Positions 1 through 8,120 are shown, counted from the stretch's first letter. The stretch: DNA of 14,754 bases from an uncultured Pelagibacteraceae bacterium (GCA_902565325.1 CACFEM010000017.1:1-14754), one strand, 5' to 3'. The notes: generated from the sequence alone by a model not told the origin. Translations and numbers: made by a program.

Positions 1-134
1 CTTGTAATAATCTCAAGATGGTCAAAAGATATTTCTTTAATCTGATGTAACGGAATAGATTTTTTTTTATTTACTAAAATTTTAGATTGATTACCAAAAT
101 AGAAATTACACGCTCTTGTGTAATATCTTTGCAT
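1..134 (-). CDS. folP: Probable dihydropteroate synthase, N-terminal fragment (runs off the left edge)
   Basis: An open frame of 44 codons plus two bases starts at an ATG at 134-132 and continues past the window edge without a stop. It begins MQRYYTRACNFYFGNQSKIL and carries no catalytic motif, so the name rests on context. In many proteobacteria folP directly follows ftsH, and this start lies only 6 bp after the ftsH stop on the same strand. From memory, SAR11 FolP proteins have an N-terminal extension with a YYTR.CNFYYG-like opening ahead of the TIM-barrel, but I cannot verify this here. If correct, the enzyme joins p-aminobenzoate to dihydropterin pyrophosphate in folate synthesis, a pathway theme shared with the 5-FCL gene further right. 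No clear Shine-Dalgarno is visible, which fits translation coupled to ftsH. That a gene starts here is likely; the product name is less sure. Confidence 0.5.
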   Translation of the reverse strand, partial: MQRYYTRACNFYFGNQSKILVNKKKSIPLHQIKEISFDHLEIIT

Positions 135-140
135 TATTTA

Positions 141-2048
141 TTAATGAACAATTTTAGGTTTCAAACCCATAGCACCCAAAGCTGAGTCTTGATCATCTTT
201 TGTTTCTGGATTATCTAAAACTTTATCTTTAGGATATAAATTTTTATTAATTATATTCTCTATTTCTTCACCGGTTAGTGTTTCATATGTTATTAGAGCT
301 TTAGCAATTTTATGTAGATCATCTATTTTTTCTGTCAAAATTTTCTTAGCTTGGTTATATCCTTCATCAACAAGTTTTCTTATTTCTTTATCTATTTTTT
401 GAGCAACTTCCTCTGAAACAGATTGAGTTTGAGTAACCGATCTTCCTAAAAATACTTCTTCTTGATTTTCTCCGTATTCTACAGGGCCCATTTCCTCACT
501 CATACCATATTTTGTCACCATCGCTCTTGCAAGTTGTGTAGCTTGATTAATATCTGAACCACTTCCACCACCTGCACCTGTAGATATGTTATCTTTTCCA
601 AAAATTAATTCCTCAGCAACTCTACCTCCAAAACAAACAGCCAATCTTGCTTTTAAATATTTTATTGAGTAACCATGTTTGTCTCTCTCTGGTAAATTCA
701 TTACCATTCCAAGAGCTCTTCCTCTTGGTATAATAGTTGCTTTATGTATTGGGTCGTAGCTTGGCATATTGAACGATACTAAAGCATGACCTCCTTCATG
801 ATATGCTGTAAGTTTTTTCTCGTCTTCTGTCATAACCATTGAACGTCTTTCAGCACCCATCATTACTTTATCTTTGGCCTCTTCAAATTCTAATAATGTT
901 ACAATTCTTTTATTTTTTCTTGCTGCTAACAAAGCTGCTTCATTAACCAGATTTGCAAGATCAGCTCCCGAAAAACCTGGTGTACCTCTTGCTATTGTTC
1001 TTAAATTAACATCTGGTGCCATTTTTATTTTTTTCACATGAACTTTTAAAATTTTTTCTCTTCCAATAATATCTGGGTTTGAAACCACTACCTGTCTATC
1101 AAATCTTCCTGGTCGCAACAAAGCTGGATCAAGCACATCTGGTCTATTTGTTGCAGCAATAATGATAACGCCTTCGTTAGTGTCAAAACCATCCATTTCA
1201 ACTAATAACTGATTTAATGTTTGTTCTCTTTCATCATTTCCACCACCTAAACCAGCTCCTCTACTTCTTCCAACAGCATCAATTTCATCAATAAAAATTA
1301 TACATGGTGAATTTTTTTTACCTTGTTCAAACATATCTCTAACTCTAGATGCCCCTACTCCAACGAACATCTCTACAAAATCAGAACCTGAAATTGTGAA
1401 GAACGGAACACCCGCTTCACCTGCAATTGCTCTAGCCAATAAGGTCTTACCAGTTCCTGGAGGACCTACAAGCAAAGCACCTCTTGGAATTTTTCCACCT
1501 AACCTACTAAATTTTTTTGGATCTTTTAAAAATTCTACTATTTCTTCTACTTCCTCTTTAGCTTCCTCTACACCAGCAACATCGTTGAACGTAACTTTAC
1601 CTTTGAGTTCGTTCATCATTTTTGCTTTTGATTTCCCAAAACCCATCGCTCCACCTTTTCCACCTTGCATTTGTCTCATAAAGAAAATCCATACTGCAAT
1701 AAGCAGTAACATAGGAAACCATGATAAGAGCACACCAAACAATGAAGGCATTTTTTCCTCTAGAGGTGCTGCTGAAATACTTACACCTTTCTCTGATAAT
1801 TTTTCTATTAGATTTGGATCATTAGGAGCATAGGTTGAAAAAGAATTTCCATTTGAATAAACACCTTTAATGTTATTTCCTTGGATCTCAACTTTTAGAA
1901 CCTCACCATTTTCAACTGAATTTAAAAAATCTGAAAATATTATTTGATTTCCACCTCTGATATTAGACTGAGGATTTTTAAACATGTTATAAAGACCTAT
2001 AGTTAAAAAAACTATAATTCCCCACATTGCTAGATTTTTTAAATTCAT
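141..2048 (-). CDS. ftsH: ATP-dependent zinc metalloprotease FtsH
   Basis: Membrane-anchored AAA+ protease of 635 aa, a normal family length, that unfolds and degrades unneeded or damaged membrane and cytosolic proteins. Two transmembrane segments (about residues 7-23 and 103-124) flank a short periplasmic domain. The AAA module has Walker A GPPGTGKT (195-202), pore motif FVGVGA (228-233), Walker B IIFIDEID (250-257) and the second region of homology TNRP...LLRPGRFDR (300-318). The zinc site is HEGGH (417-421), with a probable third ligand D499; the Gly in place of the common Ala in HExGH is, as I recall, also seen in other alphaproteobacteria. A glycine-rich stretch GAGGGSGSD (491-499) just before that Asp is about four residues longer than the usual STGASNDI-type loop. 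The gene follows tilS after 63 bp and precedes the probable folP by 6 bp. The start has no obvious Shine-Dalgarno. Confidence 0.97.
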   Translation of the reverse strand: MNLKNLAMWGIIVFLTIGLYNMFKNPQSNIRGGNQIIFSDFLNSVENGEVLKVEIQGNNIKGVYSNGNSFSTYAPNDPNLIEKLSEKGVSISAAPLEEKMPSLFGVLLSWFPMLLLIAVWIFFMRQMQGGKGGAMGFGKSKAKMMNELKGKVTFNDVAGVEEAKEEVEEIVEFLKDPKKFSRLGGKIPRGALLVGPPGTGKTLLARAIAGEAGVPFFTISGSDFVEMFVGVGASRVRDMFEQGKKNSPCIIFIDEIDAVGRSRGAGLGGGNDEREQTLNQLLVEMDGFDTNEGVIIIAATNRPDVLDPALLRPGRFDRQVVVSNPDIIGREKILKVHVKKIKMAPDVNLRTIARGTPGFSGADLANLVNEAALLAARKNKRIVTLLEFEEAKDKVMMGAERRSMVMTEDEKKLTAYHEGGHALVSFNMPSYDPIHKATIIPRGRALGMVMNLPERDKHGYSIKYLKARLAVCFGGRVAEELIFGKDNISTGAGGGSGSDINQATQLARAMVTKYGMSEEMGPVEYGENQEEVFLGRSVTQTQSVSEEVAQKIDKEIRKLVDEGYNQAKKILTEKIDDLHKIAKALITYETLTGEEIENIINKNLYPKDKVLDNPETKDDQDSALGAMGLKPKIVH

Positions 2049-2111
2049 AAGTTTAAAATAAGAATTATTATTAAATTAACAAGTGACAAAATATCAGTTA
2101 TTTCATCAACT

Positions 2112-3140
2112 TTAACGCTCTTTTGATACTATAACTGAGTTATTTACCTTCTTTATTACACAGTTTCCTAAAGTGGTCATGAATGAGTTATCAGTTTTAA
2201 TTCGATAAATTAAGTTATCAATTTTTTTTCCTCGAACTGGGTAGTATTTTTTACCAACAGTTTTTAACACTTCTGTTAGAGACCTAAAAACTACTTCTTC
2301 TGGTTGAAGAAAAAAATTTTTATTCAAAATAATAAACTTATTAATATTTAAAATTGTTGAATTGTCTTTTAAATTTTTTTCTACAAAGTATTTAATTGAC
2401 TGGTTAGCAAATTTTAAATTTTTAATCGTTAGATTAAATTTATCATTATCCAATCCCTCTAATTCCAAATTTTTTATAAAATTTCTAATTTTTACTCTTT
2501 TAAATTCATCATTTTTATTCGACGGATCTTCAACATAATTTTTAAAAACTTGTTTGGTAATATGTTCTAAATTTTTTTTAGAAAAATTTAACAAAGGTCT
2601 TATCAAATTAATATTTTGTAGGTCGGTTCTTTGATCAAATGACACCATACCATTTAAACCACTACCTCTTAAAATTCTAATAAAAAAATTCTCTATTAAA
2701 TCATCCTTATGATGACCTAATAAAATATTATTTATTTTTAATTTTTTTGCCTTTTTTATCATCAGTGCATATCTTTTATCTCTTGCAATAGATTGGATGT
2801 TGCTTTTTGGTTTTTTTCCAACCCAGGTTAAAATCTCAAGATTGGTAGACAATTTTTTTAAAAGTAATTTTACGAATTTTGCCTCTTTTGTTGAATTATT
2901 TCTAAGTTTATGATCAACGTGAAAATATTTTACTTTTAGATGTTTTTTAATCGAATAAATTTTTGATAAAAAACATAAAGCTAGACTGTCTGGTCCACCA
3001 GAAACCGCAACTATAAAATCCTCGTTTAATCTAAAATTTTTTTCAAATTTCTTATAAATTTTAGAAGTTTGTTTATCTTTTAATTGATTTAATAAAAACT
3101 TATGAGTCTTGTTTGATACATTCAAATTTTTTGGACTCAT
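2112..3140 (-). CDS. tilS: tRNA(Ile)-lysidine synthetase TilS
   Basis: A PP-loop N-type ATP pyrophosphatase that ligates lysine to C34 of the AUA-reading tRNA-Ile2. This switches both amino-acid identity and codon reading and is normally essential. The ATP-binding PP-loop SGGPDS is at residues 47-52. The family motifs LGHHKDDLIENFFIRILRG (141-159) and EDPSNKND...RVKIRN (204-220) follow. The 342-aa length is shorter than the roughly 430 aa of E. coli TilS, so the C-terminal region is reduced. It still ends in a small segment LGNCVIKKVNNSVIVSKER (324-342). The chosen ATG at 3140 makes the gene overlap the 3' end of cpoB by 41 bp and puts about 46 residues before the PP-loop, more than in E. coli. 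There is no other Met before the PP-loop, so this is the best available start, but a downstream non-ATG start cannot be excluded. Confidence 0.93.
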   Translation of the reverse strand: MSPKNLNVSNKTHKFLLNQLKDKQTSKIYKKFEKNFRLNEDFIVAVSGGPDSLALCFLSKIYSIKKHLKVKYFHVDHKLRNNSTKEAKFVKLLLKKLSTNLEILTWVGKKPKSNIQSIARDKRYALMIKKAKKLKINNILLGHHKDDLIENFFIRILRGSGLNGMVSFDQRTDLQNINLIRPLLNFSKKNLEHITKQVFKNYVEDPSNKNDEFKRVKIRNFIKNLELEGLDNDKFNLTIKNLKFANQSIKYFVEKNLKDNSTILNINKFIILNKNFFLQPEEVVFRSLTEVLKTVGKKYYPVRGKKIDNLIYRIKTDNSFMTTLGNCVIKKVNNSVIVSKER

Positions 3141-4107
3141 ATTTTGCTTTTTGTATTACAGACTGATTTGCATTAGGATATTGTAATTCTACACCATTTA
3201 TCATTTTACATCCTTGGTCTTTTTCACCAATTTGAACCATTGATACTCCAAGTTTTAATAGATTAATTGGAGCTTTTTTTCCTTTAGGATATTTTTGGTA
3301 ACCCTCTAAATAAGCAGAAGCTGCATCAGTATATAATTGTCTAATTCTGAATGTTTCTGCATACCAGTATTGAGCACTACCCGCTAACTCATGATCAGCG
3401 TTAGATAGAACGAATTCTCTAAAAGCTCTTTCCGCTGTACTGTAGTCTCCAACTTTTAAAAAACTTGTTGCAAATTCATATTGCTCCACTGGATTTAAAT
3501 CTTGAGGAAGTATTTTTTCTTCAGACTGAAAAGTTTCTGTTACAATTGAAGCTGTAGTATCTACAGATTGAATTTGTTGTGAAGTTTCATTTGTCTCTGT
3601 ATCTTTATATGAAATTGTTCCTAAATCTTGGGGCTGTGAACTACCAGGTAAAACTTTTTGTTCATCAGTCTTTGGTTTTGAACTTAATTGATTATCTTCG
3701 CTACTTATATCTCCAGAGCTAATGTTTGACTCTATGTCTTGAAATCTTATTTGGTTATCTGCTTGAATTTTTGAAACACGGGTAGATAATTTATCTAACT
3801 TAAAATTTATTTCTTCAAATTTATTAGTGAGTTCTCTAAACTGATCCTCAACTTCTGACAATTTTAATAAATGTCTAGTTAAAACATCTTCTGAGTTTTG
3901 GTCCAAGTTTGAAACCGAACTATCATTAGTACTTGCTTTCACTTCTATAGATCCAGAATAAACTGCTCTTTCAAGAGTTTTAAGATCATTTTTTATTATT
4001 TCTAATGTTTCATAAATATTATGGTTATCTGCAAAAGAAATATTAATAAAAACCAAATTTAAAATTAAAAATAATTTTAAAATTACTAATTTAAATATGA
4101 GCATCAT
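3100..4107 (-). CDS. cpoB: Tol-Pal system protein CpoB/YbgF (periplasmic, coiled coil plus TPR)
   Basis: Periplasmic accessory protein of the Tol-Pal complex, known in E. coli to coordinate septal peptidoglycan synthesis with outer-membrane constriction. A Sec signal peptide covers residues 1-26, with cleavage likely after S-F-A before DNHN. Residues about 68-130 are heptad-rich and look like the trimerising coiled coil. A long polar Ser/Thr/Gln/Glu linker follows (about 130-200). The C-terminal part, from VEQYEFATSFLKVGDYSTAERAF (207-229) to about 320, reads as TPR-type helices typical of YbgF. Two ATGs stand in tandem at 4107 and 4104; I use the first. The gene follows pal but is separated from it by an intrinsic terminator, and a perfect TATAAT lies 17-22 bp upstream of the start. 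It overlaps tilS by 41 bp at its 3' end. Confidence 0.9.
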   Translation of the reverse strand: MMLIFKLVILKLFLILNLVFINISFADNHNIYETLEIIKNDLKTLERAVYSGSIEVKASTNDSSVSNLDQNSEDVLTRHLLKLSEVEDQFRELTNKFEEINFKLDKLSTRVSKIQADNQIRFQDIESNISSGDISSEDNQLSSKPKTDEQKVLPGSSQPQDLGTISYKDTETNETSQQIQSVDTTASIVTETFQSEEKILPQDLNPVEQYEFATSFLKVGDYSTAERAFREFVLSNADHELAGSAQYWYAETFRIRQLYTDAASAYLEGYQKYPKGKKAPINLLKLGVSMVQIGEKDQGCKMINGVELQYPNANQSVIQKAKYESKKFECIKQDS

Positions 4108-4123
4108 TTAAATTAGATATATG

Positions 4124-4153
4124 ATTATAAAAATGGCAAAAAAAAGACCCTAA
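4124..4153 (-). promoter_or_regulatory. Possible promoter for cpoB-tilS
   Basis: On the minus strand a perfect -10 hexamer TATAAT lies at 4129-4124, about 17 bp before the cpoB start codon. Transcription would then begin near 4117 and give a leader of only about 10 nt. At an 18-bp spacing the -35 position is TTAGGG (4153-4148), a poor match to TTGACA that lies inside the upstream terminator stem. TATAAT occurs easily by chance in DNA this AT-rich, so the call rests mainly on its position directly after a terminator and before a gene. Confidence 0.4.
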
Positions 4154-4177
4154 ATCCAATAAAGGTTTTAGGGTCTT
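4138..4177 (-). terminator. Intrinsic terminator after pal
   Basis: Read on the minus strand from 4177, the arm AAGACCCTAAAACC (4177-4164), a six-base loop TTTATT (4163-4158) and the arm GGATTTAGGGTCTT (4157-4144) form a 14-bp stem with a single mismatch. The U-tract runs through 4145-4138, eight Ts of which two are in the stem. It begins 13 bp after the pal stop codon. The plus strand has no matching T-run after the stem, so it works in one direction only. It should end most tolQRAB-pal transcripts before cpoB. Confidence 0.88.
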
Positions 4178-4190
4178 AAATTTTAAATAA

Positions 4191-4682
4191 TTAATTTGCT
4201 TTAACAGTAACTGATCTTCTGTTTTTTGACCAAGCTAATGGGTTTGAACCAGAGTCAACTGGTCTCTCCTTACCATAACTTAATACTGTAATTCTGTCAG
4301 AAGATATTCCGTAAGTCATTAAATAGTCTTTAGCTGCATTTGCTCTTCTTTCACCAAGAGCCAAGTTATATTCTCTTGTTCCTCTTTCGTCAGCATGACC
4401 TTCAAGAACTACGTTTATGTTTGGATTCTTTCTTAACCAAGCTGCTTGGGCTCTTAAAGTTTCTCTTGATGCAGTTGTTAATATCGATTCATTTGTTGCA
4501 AAGAAAACTCTGTCTGGAACACCATCAGCTAAATATTCAACTGTGTCTGTTCCTGTATAAACATCACCTTGCATTTGACCTTGAATGTCTGTTGCCACTT
4601 CTTTTTTAGTTGCACATGCAGATAGCACTAGGCAAGCTGTTAATACTAAAAGTGTGTTTTTTAAAATTTTGTTTAATCTCAT
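4191..4682 (-). CDS. pal: Peptidoglycan-associated lipoprotein Pal
   Basis: Outer-membrane lipoprotein that binds peptidoglycan and TolB, the outer anchor of the Tol-Pal complex. The protein is 163 aa from the ATG at 4682. A lipoprotein signal peptide with lipobox LSAC (20-23) makes C23 the lipidated residue. The OmpA-like domain fills the rest, with GHADERG (95-101), the peptidoglycan-binding helix NLALGERRANAAKDYL (106-121) and the closing NRRSV (154-158). The frame stays open upstream to a TTG at 4745. I reject that start because it would bury the signal peptide behind 21 charged residues, and because the ATG at 4682 has a strong Shine-Dalgarno (AAGGAG, 7-nt spacing). It lies 97 bp after tolB, the widest gap in the cluster, and is followed at once by a strong terminator. 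Confidence 0.96.
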   Translation of the reverse strand: MRLNKILKNTLLVLTACLVLSACATKKEVATDIQGQMQGDVYTGTDTVEYLADGVPDRVFFATNESILTTASRETLRAQAAWLRKNPNINVVLEGHADERGTREYNLALGERRANAAKDYLMTYGISSDRITVLSYGKERPVDSGSNPLAWSKNRRSVTVKAN

Positions 4683-4689
4683 TAAATTG

Positions 4690-4695
4690 CTCCTT
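4690..4695 (-). promoter_or_regulatory. Strong ribosome binding site of pal
   Basis: AAGGAG on the minus strand lies 7 nt before the ATG at 4682. It is the best Shine-Dalgarno in the window and decides the pal start against the upstream TTG. Its strength contrasts with the weak or absent sites of tolQ, tolR and cpoB and fits the usual need for more Pal than other Tol proteins. Confidence 0.85.
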
Positions 4696-4744
4696 GCTGC
4701 TAATTTCAATTTCTTAACTTTTTCACAACTAAATAGAGGTTTCA

Positions 4745-4771
4745 AGTATAAAAATCAAGAAATTTACAAAA
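4745..4771 (-). promoter_or_regulatory. Weak candidate promoter in the tolB-pal spacer
   Basis: The 97-bp spacer before pal holds TATACT on the minus strand (4750-4745), a 5/6 match to the -10 consensus. The corresponding -35 position is only a T-rich hexamer (TTTTTG near 4771-4766 at a spacing of about 15-16). A separate pal promoter would be in keeping with E. coli, where pal has its own internal promoter, but the sequence evidence is thin. Confidence 0.22.
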
Positions 4772-4779
4772 ATTAATCT

Positions 4780-6120
4780 TTAATTACTTAATAAAGATGA
4801 CCATGATGGGTCTGAAGCATCTGTTGGTGTCTTTATTTGCCGTTCATTATAACCCGTCAAATCTATAGACCATAATTTTGCAGAAAAACCTTCTCCTTTG
4901 GAGTTAGTTTTTGTCTCTCTATAAAATATTAATACCCTTCCATTTGGAGACCAAGAAGGTGCTTCTTGATAATAATTTTCAGTTAACAACCTTTCACCAC
5001 TACCGTCGGTTCTCATTACGCCTATATAAAATTTACCTTTATGTAATTTTGTAAATGCAATTAAATCTCCTCTTGGAGACCATACAGGTGTTCCATATAA
5101 ACCGTTACCAAAAGAAATTCTTTTTACATCACTTCCATCATTCTTCATTACATAAATTTGCTGATAACCGCTTCTATCAGAATTAAATGTAATATATTTT
5201 CCATCAGGAGAATAAGATGGAGAAGTGTCAATTGATGGATGATTGGTAATTTTTTCTACAATTCTATTTTCTAAATCCATAGTGTAAATATCTGACTTTC
5301 CATCTTTAGCAAAACTCATAATTATTTTTTTACCATCAGGCGAAAAACGTGGTGCAAACGTCATTCCAGGAAAATCTCCAACTACCTCTTGAGTACCAGT
5401 TTCTATATCTAATAAATAAACCCTTGGCATATTTTTAAAATAAGACAAATAGGTTACCATTTGACTTGCTGGATTAAATCTTGGTGTTAAAACTAACTCA
5501 TTCCCTAATGTCAAAAATTTATTGTTAGCACCGTCTTGATCCATGATTGCTAATTTTTTTATTCTTTGTGTTTTTGGTCCTTCTTCTGAAACATAAATTA
5601 TTCTTGTATCAAAATAACCTTTTTCTCCAGTCAGCCTTTCGTAAACCTTATCAGAAATAATATGCCCTACTCTTCTCCAATTGTTAGGAACTGTGGTAAA
5701 AGCTAAAGCCATCATTTCTTTAGCAGCTAAAACGTCCCATAATCGAAACTCAACTCGTAATTTATCGTCAACATAATTTACTTTGCCAGTAATAAGTGCT
5801 TGAGCTTTAATTAAATTCCAATCTTCAAATCTTGGTTTTAAATTTGCAATATCAGGAGCTTGTAAAAAAGCCTTTTTGTCTAGAGGATTAAATAATCCCG
5901 AGGTTCTCAAATTATTCTCAACGATATTTGATATCTCGAAGCCAATATTTTCTTTTTTAAGTATTTTTTCAAAACCTTTTCTAGATTCTTCATCAATTGA
6001 TAGGGGAGAAACTGCTAATGGAAGTGGATTTAAATTTCCCCTAGTTATATCAACTTCAATTAAAGCATTTGCTTTGATAGGTATTAATATAAATAATAAT
6101 ATTAAAATTTTTTTTGTCAT
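4780..6120 (-). CDS. tolB: Tol-Pal system beta-propeller protein TolB
   Basis: Periplasmic hub of the Tol-Pal system that binds Pal and TolA. It is 446 aa, close to the usual 430-450. A Sec signal peptide ends at A-N-A (17-19), and the mature protein begins [10 protein letters not shown]. The N-terminal alpha/beta domain (about 20-165) carries the conserved NNLRTSGLF (69-77) and ALITGKV (108-114). The six-bladed propeller (about 180-446) shows PD40-type repeats: RFNPAS (214-219), SPDGKKI (260-266), SPDGKYI (304-310), SPRGDLI (348-354) and SPNGRVL (391-397). The terminal [11 protein letters not shown] is typical. It follows tolA after 9 bp. The only Shine-Dalgarno-like stretch, AAGGGT, sits rather far (about 12 nt) from the ATG, so coupled translation is likely. 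Confidence 0.97.
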   Translation of the reverse strand: MTKKILILLFILIPIKANALIEVDITRGNLNPLPLAVSPLSIDEESRKGFEKILKKENIGFEISNIVENNLRTSGLFNPLDKKAFLQAPDIANLKPRFEDWNLIKAQALITGKVNYVDDKLRVEFRLWDVLAAKEMMALAFTTVPNNWRRVGHIISDKVYERLTGEKGYFDTRIIYVSEEGPKTQRIKKLAIMDQDGANNKFLTLGNELVLTPRFNPASQMVTYLSYFKNMPRVYLLDIETGTQEVVGDFPGMTFAPRFSPDGKKIIMSFAKDGKSDIYTMDLENRIVEKITNHPSIDTSPSYSPDGKYITFNSDRSGYQQIYVMKNDGSDVKRISFGNGLYGTPVWSPRGDLIAFTKLHKGKFYIGVMRTDGSGERLLTENYYQEAPSWSPNGRVLIFYRETKTNSKGEGFSAKLWSIDLTGYNERQIKTPTDASDPSWSSLLSN

Positions 6121-6129
6121 TTAAACATA

Positions 6130-6993
6130 CTACCCTTCTAACATCTCTCTTGCATCAAAATTTAATTGTAATTCTTTCCATCTTTCATATCCAGTCGTTG
6201 GCACTCTTAATGGTTGGCATAACTTTACTGCTCTCAGAGCGCTTTCTGCTAAAACCTTATAAAATCCTTGCCCTGGTTTATTCATCCTTGCATGATCTAA
6301 AATTTCTGTTTTTGAAACTGTTCCATCAGGCTTTAATTTCAATTTTATTCTTACCAATAAATTTTCATTATAAGGCAGTCCTAATGGAATACTCCAACAT
6401 CCAAAAATTTGTGCCTTAAGAGCATCTTCTTCACTTAATGTAAGACCTGCATTTTCAACATTTCTTTCTTGGTCTTGAGTAATGTCATCATTAGTTTTTA
6501 AAACTTCTGCACTCTCTTCTTTAGATTTATCAATTAAAGCAGCAATATTATTTGGATCAAACAAGTCTTTCTTTTCAAATTCTGATACCTGCTTAACTTC
6601 TTCATCTACTTTTTCAGGATTTTGTTTTTTTTCCTCTTTTGTTTCGACCTTTTTTAAAGTTTTATCAGGAAGTGGAATGGTTTCTGGTGTTTCGTTATCT
6701 ATTTTTTTATTATTTTGATCAGGAGATAAAACAGTCTTTGTTTTCGTTTTTTCTACTTTTTTCGGTGGAGCTTGTTCTGAAACAAGTTTTTTTTCTTTTT
6801 CTTTTACCTTTTCAATTATTTTTTTAGCTTTAGGTGCAAATGGAATATTGGTTTTTTCTGCTATCTGAATTAACTCAACAGATACAATTGGTGGAATATC
6901 AAGAGGTTTCTTTGCTAAAAAGGGTAAACTCATTGCTGTAACAAAAATTAATACACCATGTAAAACAGAAGAAATTATTAAACTTCTATTCAC
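6130..6993 (-). CDS. tolA: Tol-Pal system protein TolA
   Basis: Inner-membrane protein spanning the periplasm, which passes TolQR force to TolB-Pal. The 287-aa product starts at a GTG (6993), preceded by AAAGG with 8-nt spacing. One membrane segment (about residues 5-27) is followed by a Pro/Lys/Glu-rich rod (about 50-175) with KVKEKEKK and KKVEKTKTKTV runs. It is rich in charged residues rather than the alanine-rich helix of E. coli TolA. The C-terminal TolA-III domain (about 187-287) has AQIFGCWSIPLG, LKPDGTVSKTEIL, ESALRAVKLCQPLRVP and WKELQLNFDAREML. C199 and C259 are placed to form the conserved disulfide. It is separated from tolR by 5 bp and from tolB by 9 bp, inside one operon. Confidence 0.95.
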   Translation of the reverse strand: MNRSLIISSVLHGVLIFVTAMSLPFLAKKPLDIPPIVSVELIQIAEKTNIPFAPKAKKIIEKVKEKEKKLVSEQAPPKKVEKTKTKTVLSPDQNNKKIDNETPETIPLPDKTLKKVETKEEKKQNPEKVDEEVKQVSEFEKKDLFDPNNIAALIDKSKEESAEVLKTNDDITQDQERNVENAGLTLSEEDALKAQIFGCWSIPLGLPYNENLLVRIKLKLKPDGTVSKTEILDHARMNKPGQGFYKVLAESALRAVKLCQPLRVPTTGYERWKELQLNFDAREMLEG

Positions 6994-6998
6994 TTTAT

Positions 6999-7415
6999 TT
7001 ACCTTTGTTTGTACGGTTCTGAAATCAATGCTACTTTAGTAAAACCAGATCCTGATAGTAAACCCATTATTTCTAAAACTCTTCCATAATTTATGGTTTT
7101 ATCGCCTCTGACATAAATTCTGGTATCAGTTCTATTTTTTGAAACTGCTAAAACCTTTGCGATTATATTGTCGTACTCAACTTTTGCCTCTTGAATAAAA
7201 ATTTCACCTTTTGCATTAATAGATAGGGTTAGAGGCTCTGTTTCTTCAGGTAAAGAATCTGCTGAACTTTCTGGTAAATCAACTTGAACACCAACTGTTA
7301 ACAATGGTGCAGTAACCATAAAAATAATTAGCAAAACAAGCATTACATCTACAAAGGGAGTAACATTTATTTCACTCATGGGTTCTTTAGAAGAGCGATT
7401 TAATTTAAATGCCAT
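6999..7415 (-). CDS. tolR: Tol-Pal proton-channel protein TolR (ExbD family)
   Basis: Inner-membrane partner of TolQ; the pair uses the proton motive force to energise TolA. It is 138 aa, a standard ExbD/TolR length. The N-terminal EINVTPFVDVMLVLLIIFMV has its single transmembrane helix at about 21-42 and the essential protonatable Asp at D23. A periplasmic domain follows with VDLPES (45-50), YVRGDKTINYGRVLEIMGLL (101-120) and a C-terminal GFTKVALISEP (124-134). Because it sits between tolQ and tolA it is TolR rather than ExbD. The ATG directly abuts the tolQ stop (TAA|ATG) and has no Shine-Dalgarno, so it depends on translational coupling. Confidence 0.96.
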   Translation of the reverse strand: MAFKLNRSSKEPMSEINVTPFVDVMLVLLIIFMVTAPLLTVGVQVDLPESSADSLPEETEPLTLSINAKGEIFIQEAKVEYDNIIAKVLAVSKNRTDTRIYVRGDKTINYGRVLEIMGLLSGSGFTKVALISEPYKQR

Positions 7416-8090
7416 TTATATAATTGTTAAAAATCTTTTTGAAAAATTTTCTAATTTTTCTGAATATTTCTTGGCATCATTATTAAATTTGTTGTAAGCC
7501 ACTACTGCTGGTATTGCAGCTAATAGACCAAGCGCAGTTGCAAATAGAGCTTCTGCGATTCCTGGTGCAACGATCGCAAGACTTGTATTTCTTGATATAG
7601 CTATAGATTGAAAAGAATTCATTATTCCCCAAACTGTTCCAAACAATCCAATAAAAGGAGCAGTTGAACCTACAGTTGCTAAAAATGTAAAACCTTTTTC
7701 AATTTTTGTCATTTGTTTTTCAATTCCAGCCTCTAGGGATGCGCTCATTCTCTCACTAATGTTTGTTCTTGTTTTTTTTTTGAGCAATCCCTCCATTGCA
7801 TCTTGAAACACAAGTGACATAGGATCCTCAAGTTTACTAGGTAAACTATTATAAAAAGTTTCAGCAGATTTTGAATTCCAGAATTTTTCTTCAAATTCTT
7901 CTGAAGATTTAGTTATTTTTTTAAATAAACGAAACTTTTCAATAATTACAGCCCAGGAATATATTGAACACAATATTAATATAATCATTACAGACTTAAC
8001 AATTATGTCTGCTCTAAAAAATAAACTGAATAATGAAAAATCAGTATTAGTTCCTAGTTCTACTGCTTTTGCTGCTATGTCTGCTTCCAT
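7416..8090 (-). CDS. tolQ: Tol-Pal proton-channel protein TolQ (MotA/TolQ/ExbB family)
   Basis: Pentameric inner-membrane channel subunit that with TolR forms the Tol-Pal motor. It is 224 aa with three transmembrane helices, at about 31-50, 134-157 and 171-198. The family core lies in the last two: TFLATVGSTAPFIGLFGTVWGIM (135-157) and IVAPGIAEALFATALGLLAAIPAVVAYN (173-200). The cytoplasmic loop between helices 1 and 2 (about 51-130) is charged, as expected. It is the first tol gene, 53 bp after the RuvC-like gene, with no ybgC in front. The start has no clear Shine-Dalgarno. A dyad that could fold as a hairpin in the mRNA ends 6 nt before the ATG, which may control initiation. A second ATG at 8100 is in another frame and is not used. 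Confidence 0.96.
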   Translation of the reverse strand: MEADIAAKAVELGTNTDFSLFSLFFRADIIVKSVMIILILCSIYSWAVIIEKFRLFKKITKSSEEFEEKFWNSKSAETFYNSLPSKLEDPMSLVFQDAMEGLLKKKTRTNISERMSASLEAGIEKQMTKIEKGFTFLATVGSTAPFIGLFGTVWGIMNSFQSIAISRNTSLAIVAPGIAEALFATALGLLAAIPAVVAYNKFNNDAKKYSEKLENFSKRFLTII

Positions 8091-8096
8091 GCTTAC

Positions 8097-8120
8097 TCAT
8101 CACACGTAAATGTGTCATGA
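8097..8120 (-). promoter_or_regulatory. Inverted repeat just upstream of tolQ
   Basis: A 24-bp dyad has arms TCAT-n-ACAC and GTGT-n-ATGA around a six-base centre, with 9 of 11 half-site positions matching. In the minus-strand transcript it can form a stem of two 4-bp segments split by a G/G mismatch. It lies where the tolQ Shine-Dalgarno would be and ends 6 nt before the start codon. With no T-run after it, it is not a terminator. It could be an operator or a translation-control hairpin. Confidence 0.35.

Noticed and set aside
417..430. HEGGH instead of HEAGH in the FtsH zinc site as a lost active site (residue numbers 417-421; DNA about 786-800)
   Set aside because: Both histidines and the catalytic Glu are present, and Gly at this place is, as I recall, found in other alphaproteobacterial FtsH proteins.
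1396..1833. 145-codon open frame on the plus strand
   Set aside because: It lies wholly antisense to the ftsH AAA region and transmembrane part, is rich in Pro/Ser as antisense frames of AT-rich genes are, and shows no domain or ribosome binding site.
2049..2111. Promoter in the 63-bp tilS-ftsH spacer
   Set aside because: A TTGTCA (2089-2084) can serve as -35, but no hexamer at 16-18 bp resembles TATAAT well. I could not support a call, although a promoter for ftsH here is plausible biologically.
4683..4745. N-terminal extension of pal to a TTG at 4745
   Set aside because: It would place 21 residues before a clear lipoprotein signal peptide, while the ATG at 4682 has an AAGGAG site at ideal spacing.
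6114..6419. Plus-strand open frame across the tolA 3' end
   Set aside because: Antisense to the conserved TolA domain III; its composition is Leu/Phe-rich shadow coding.
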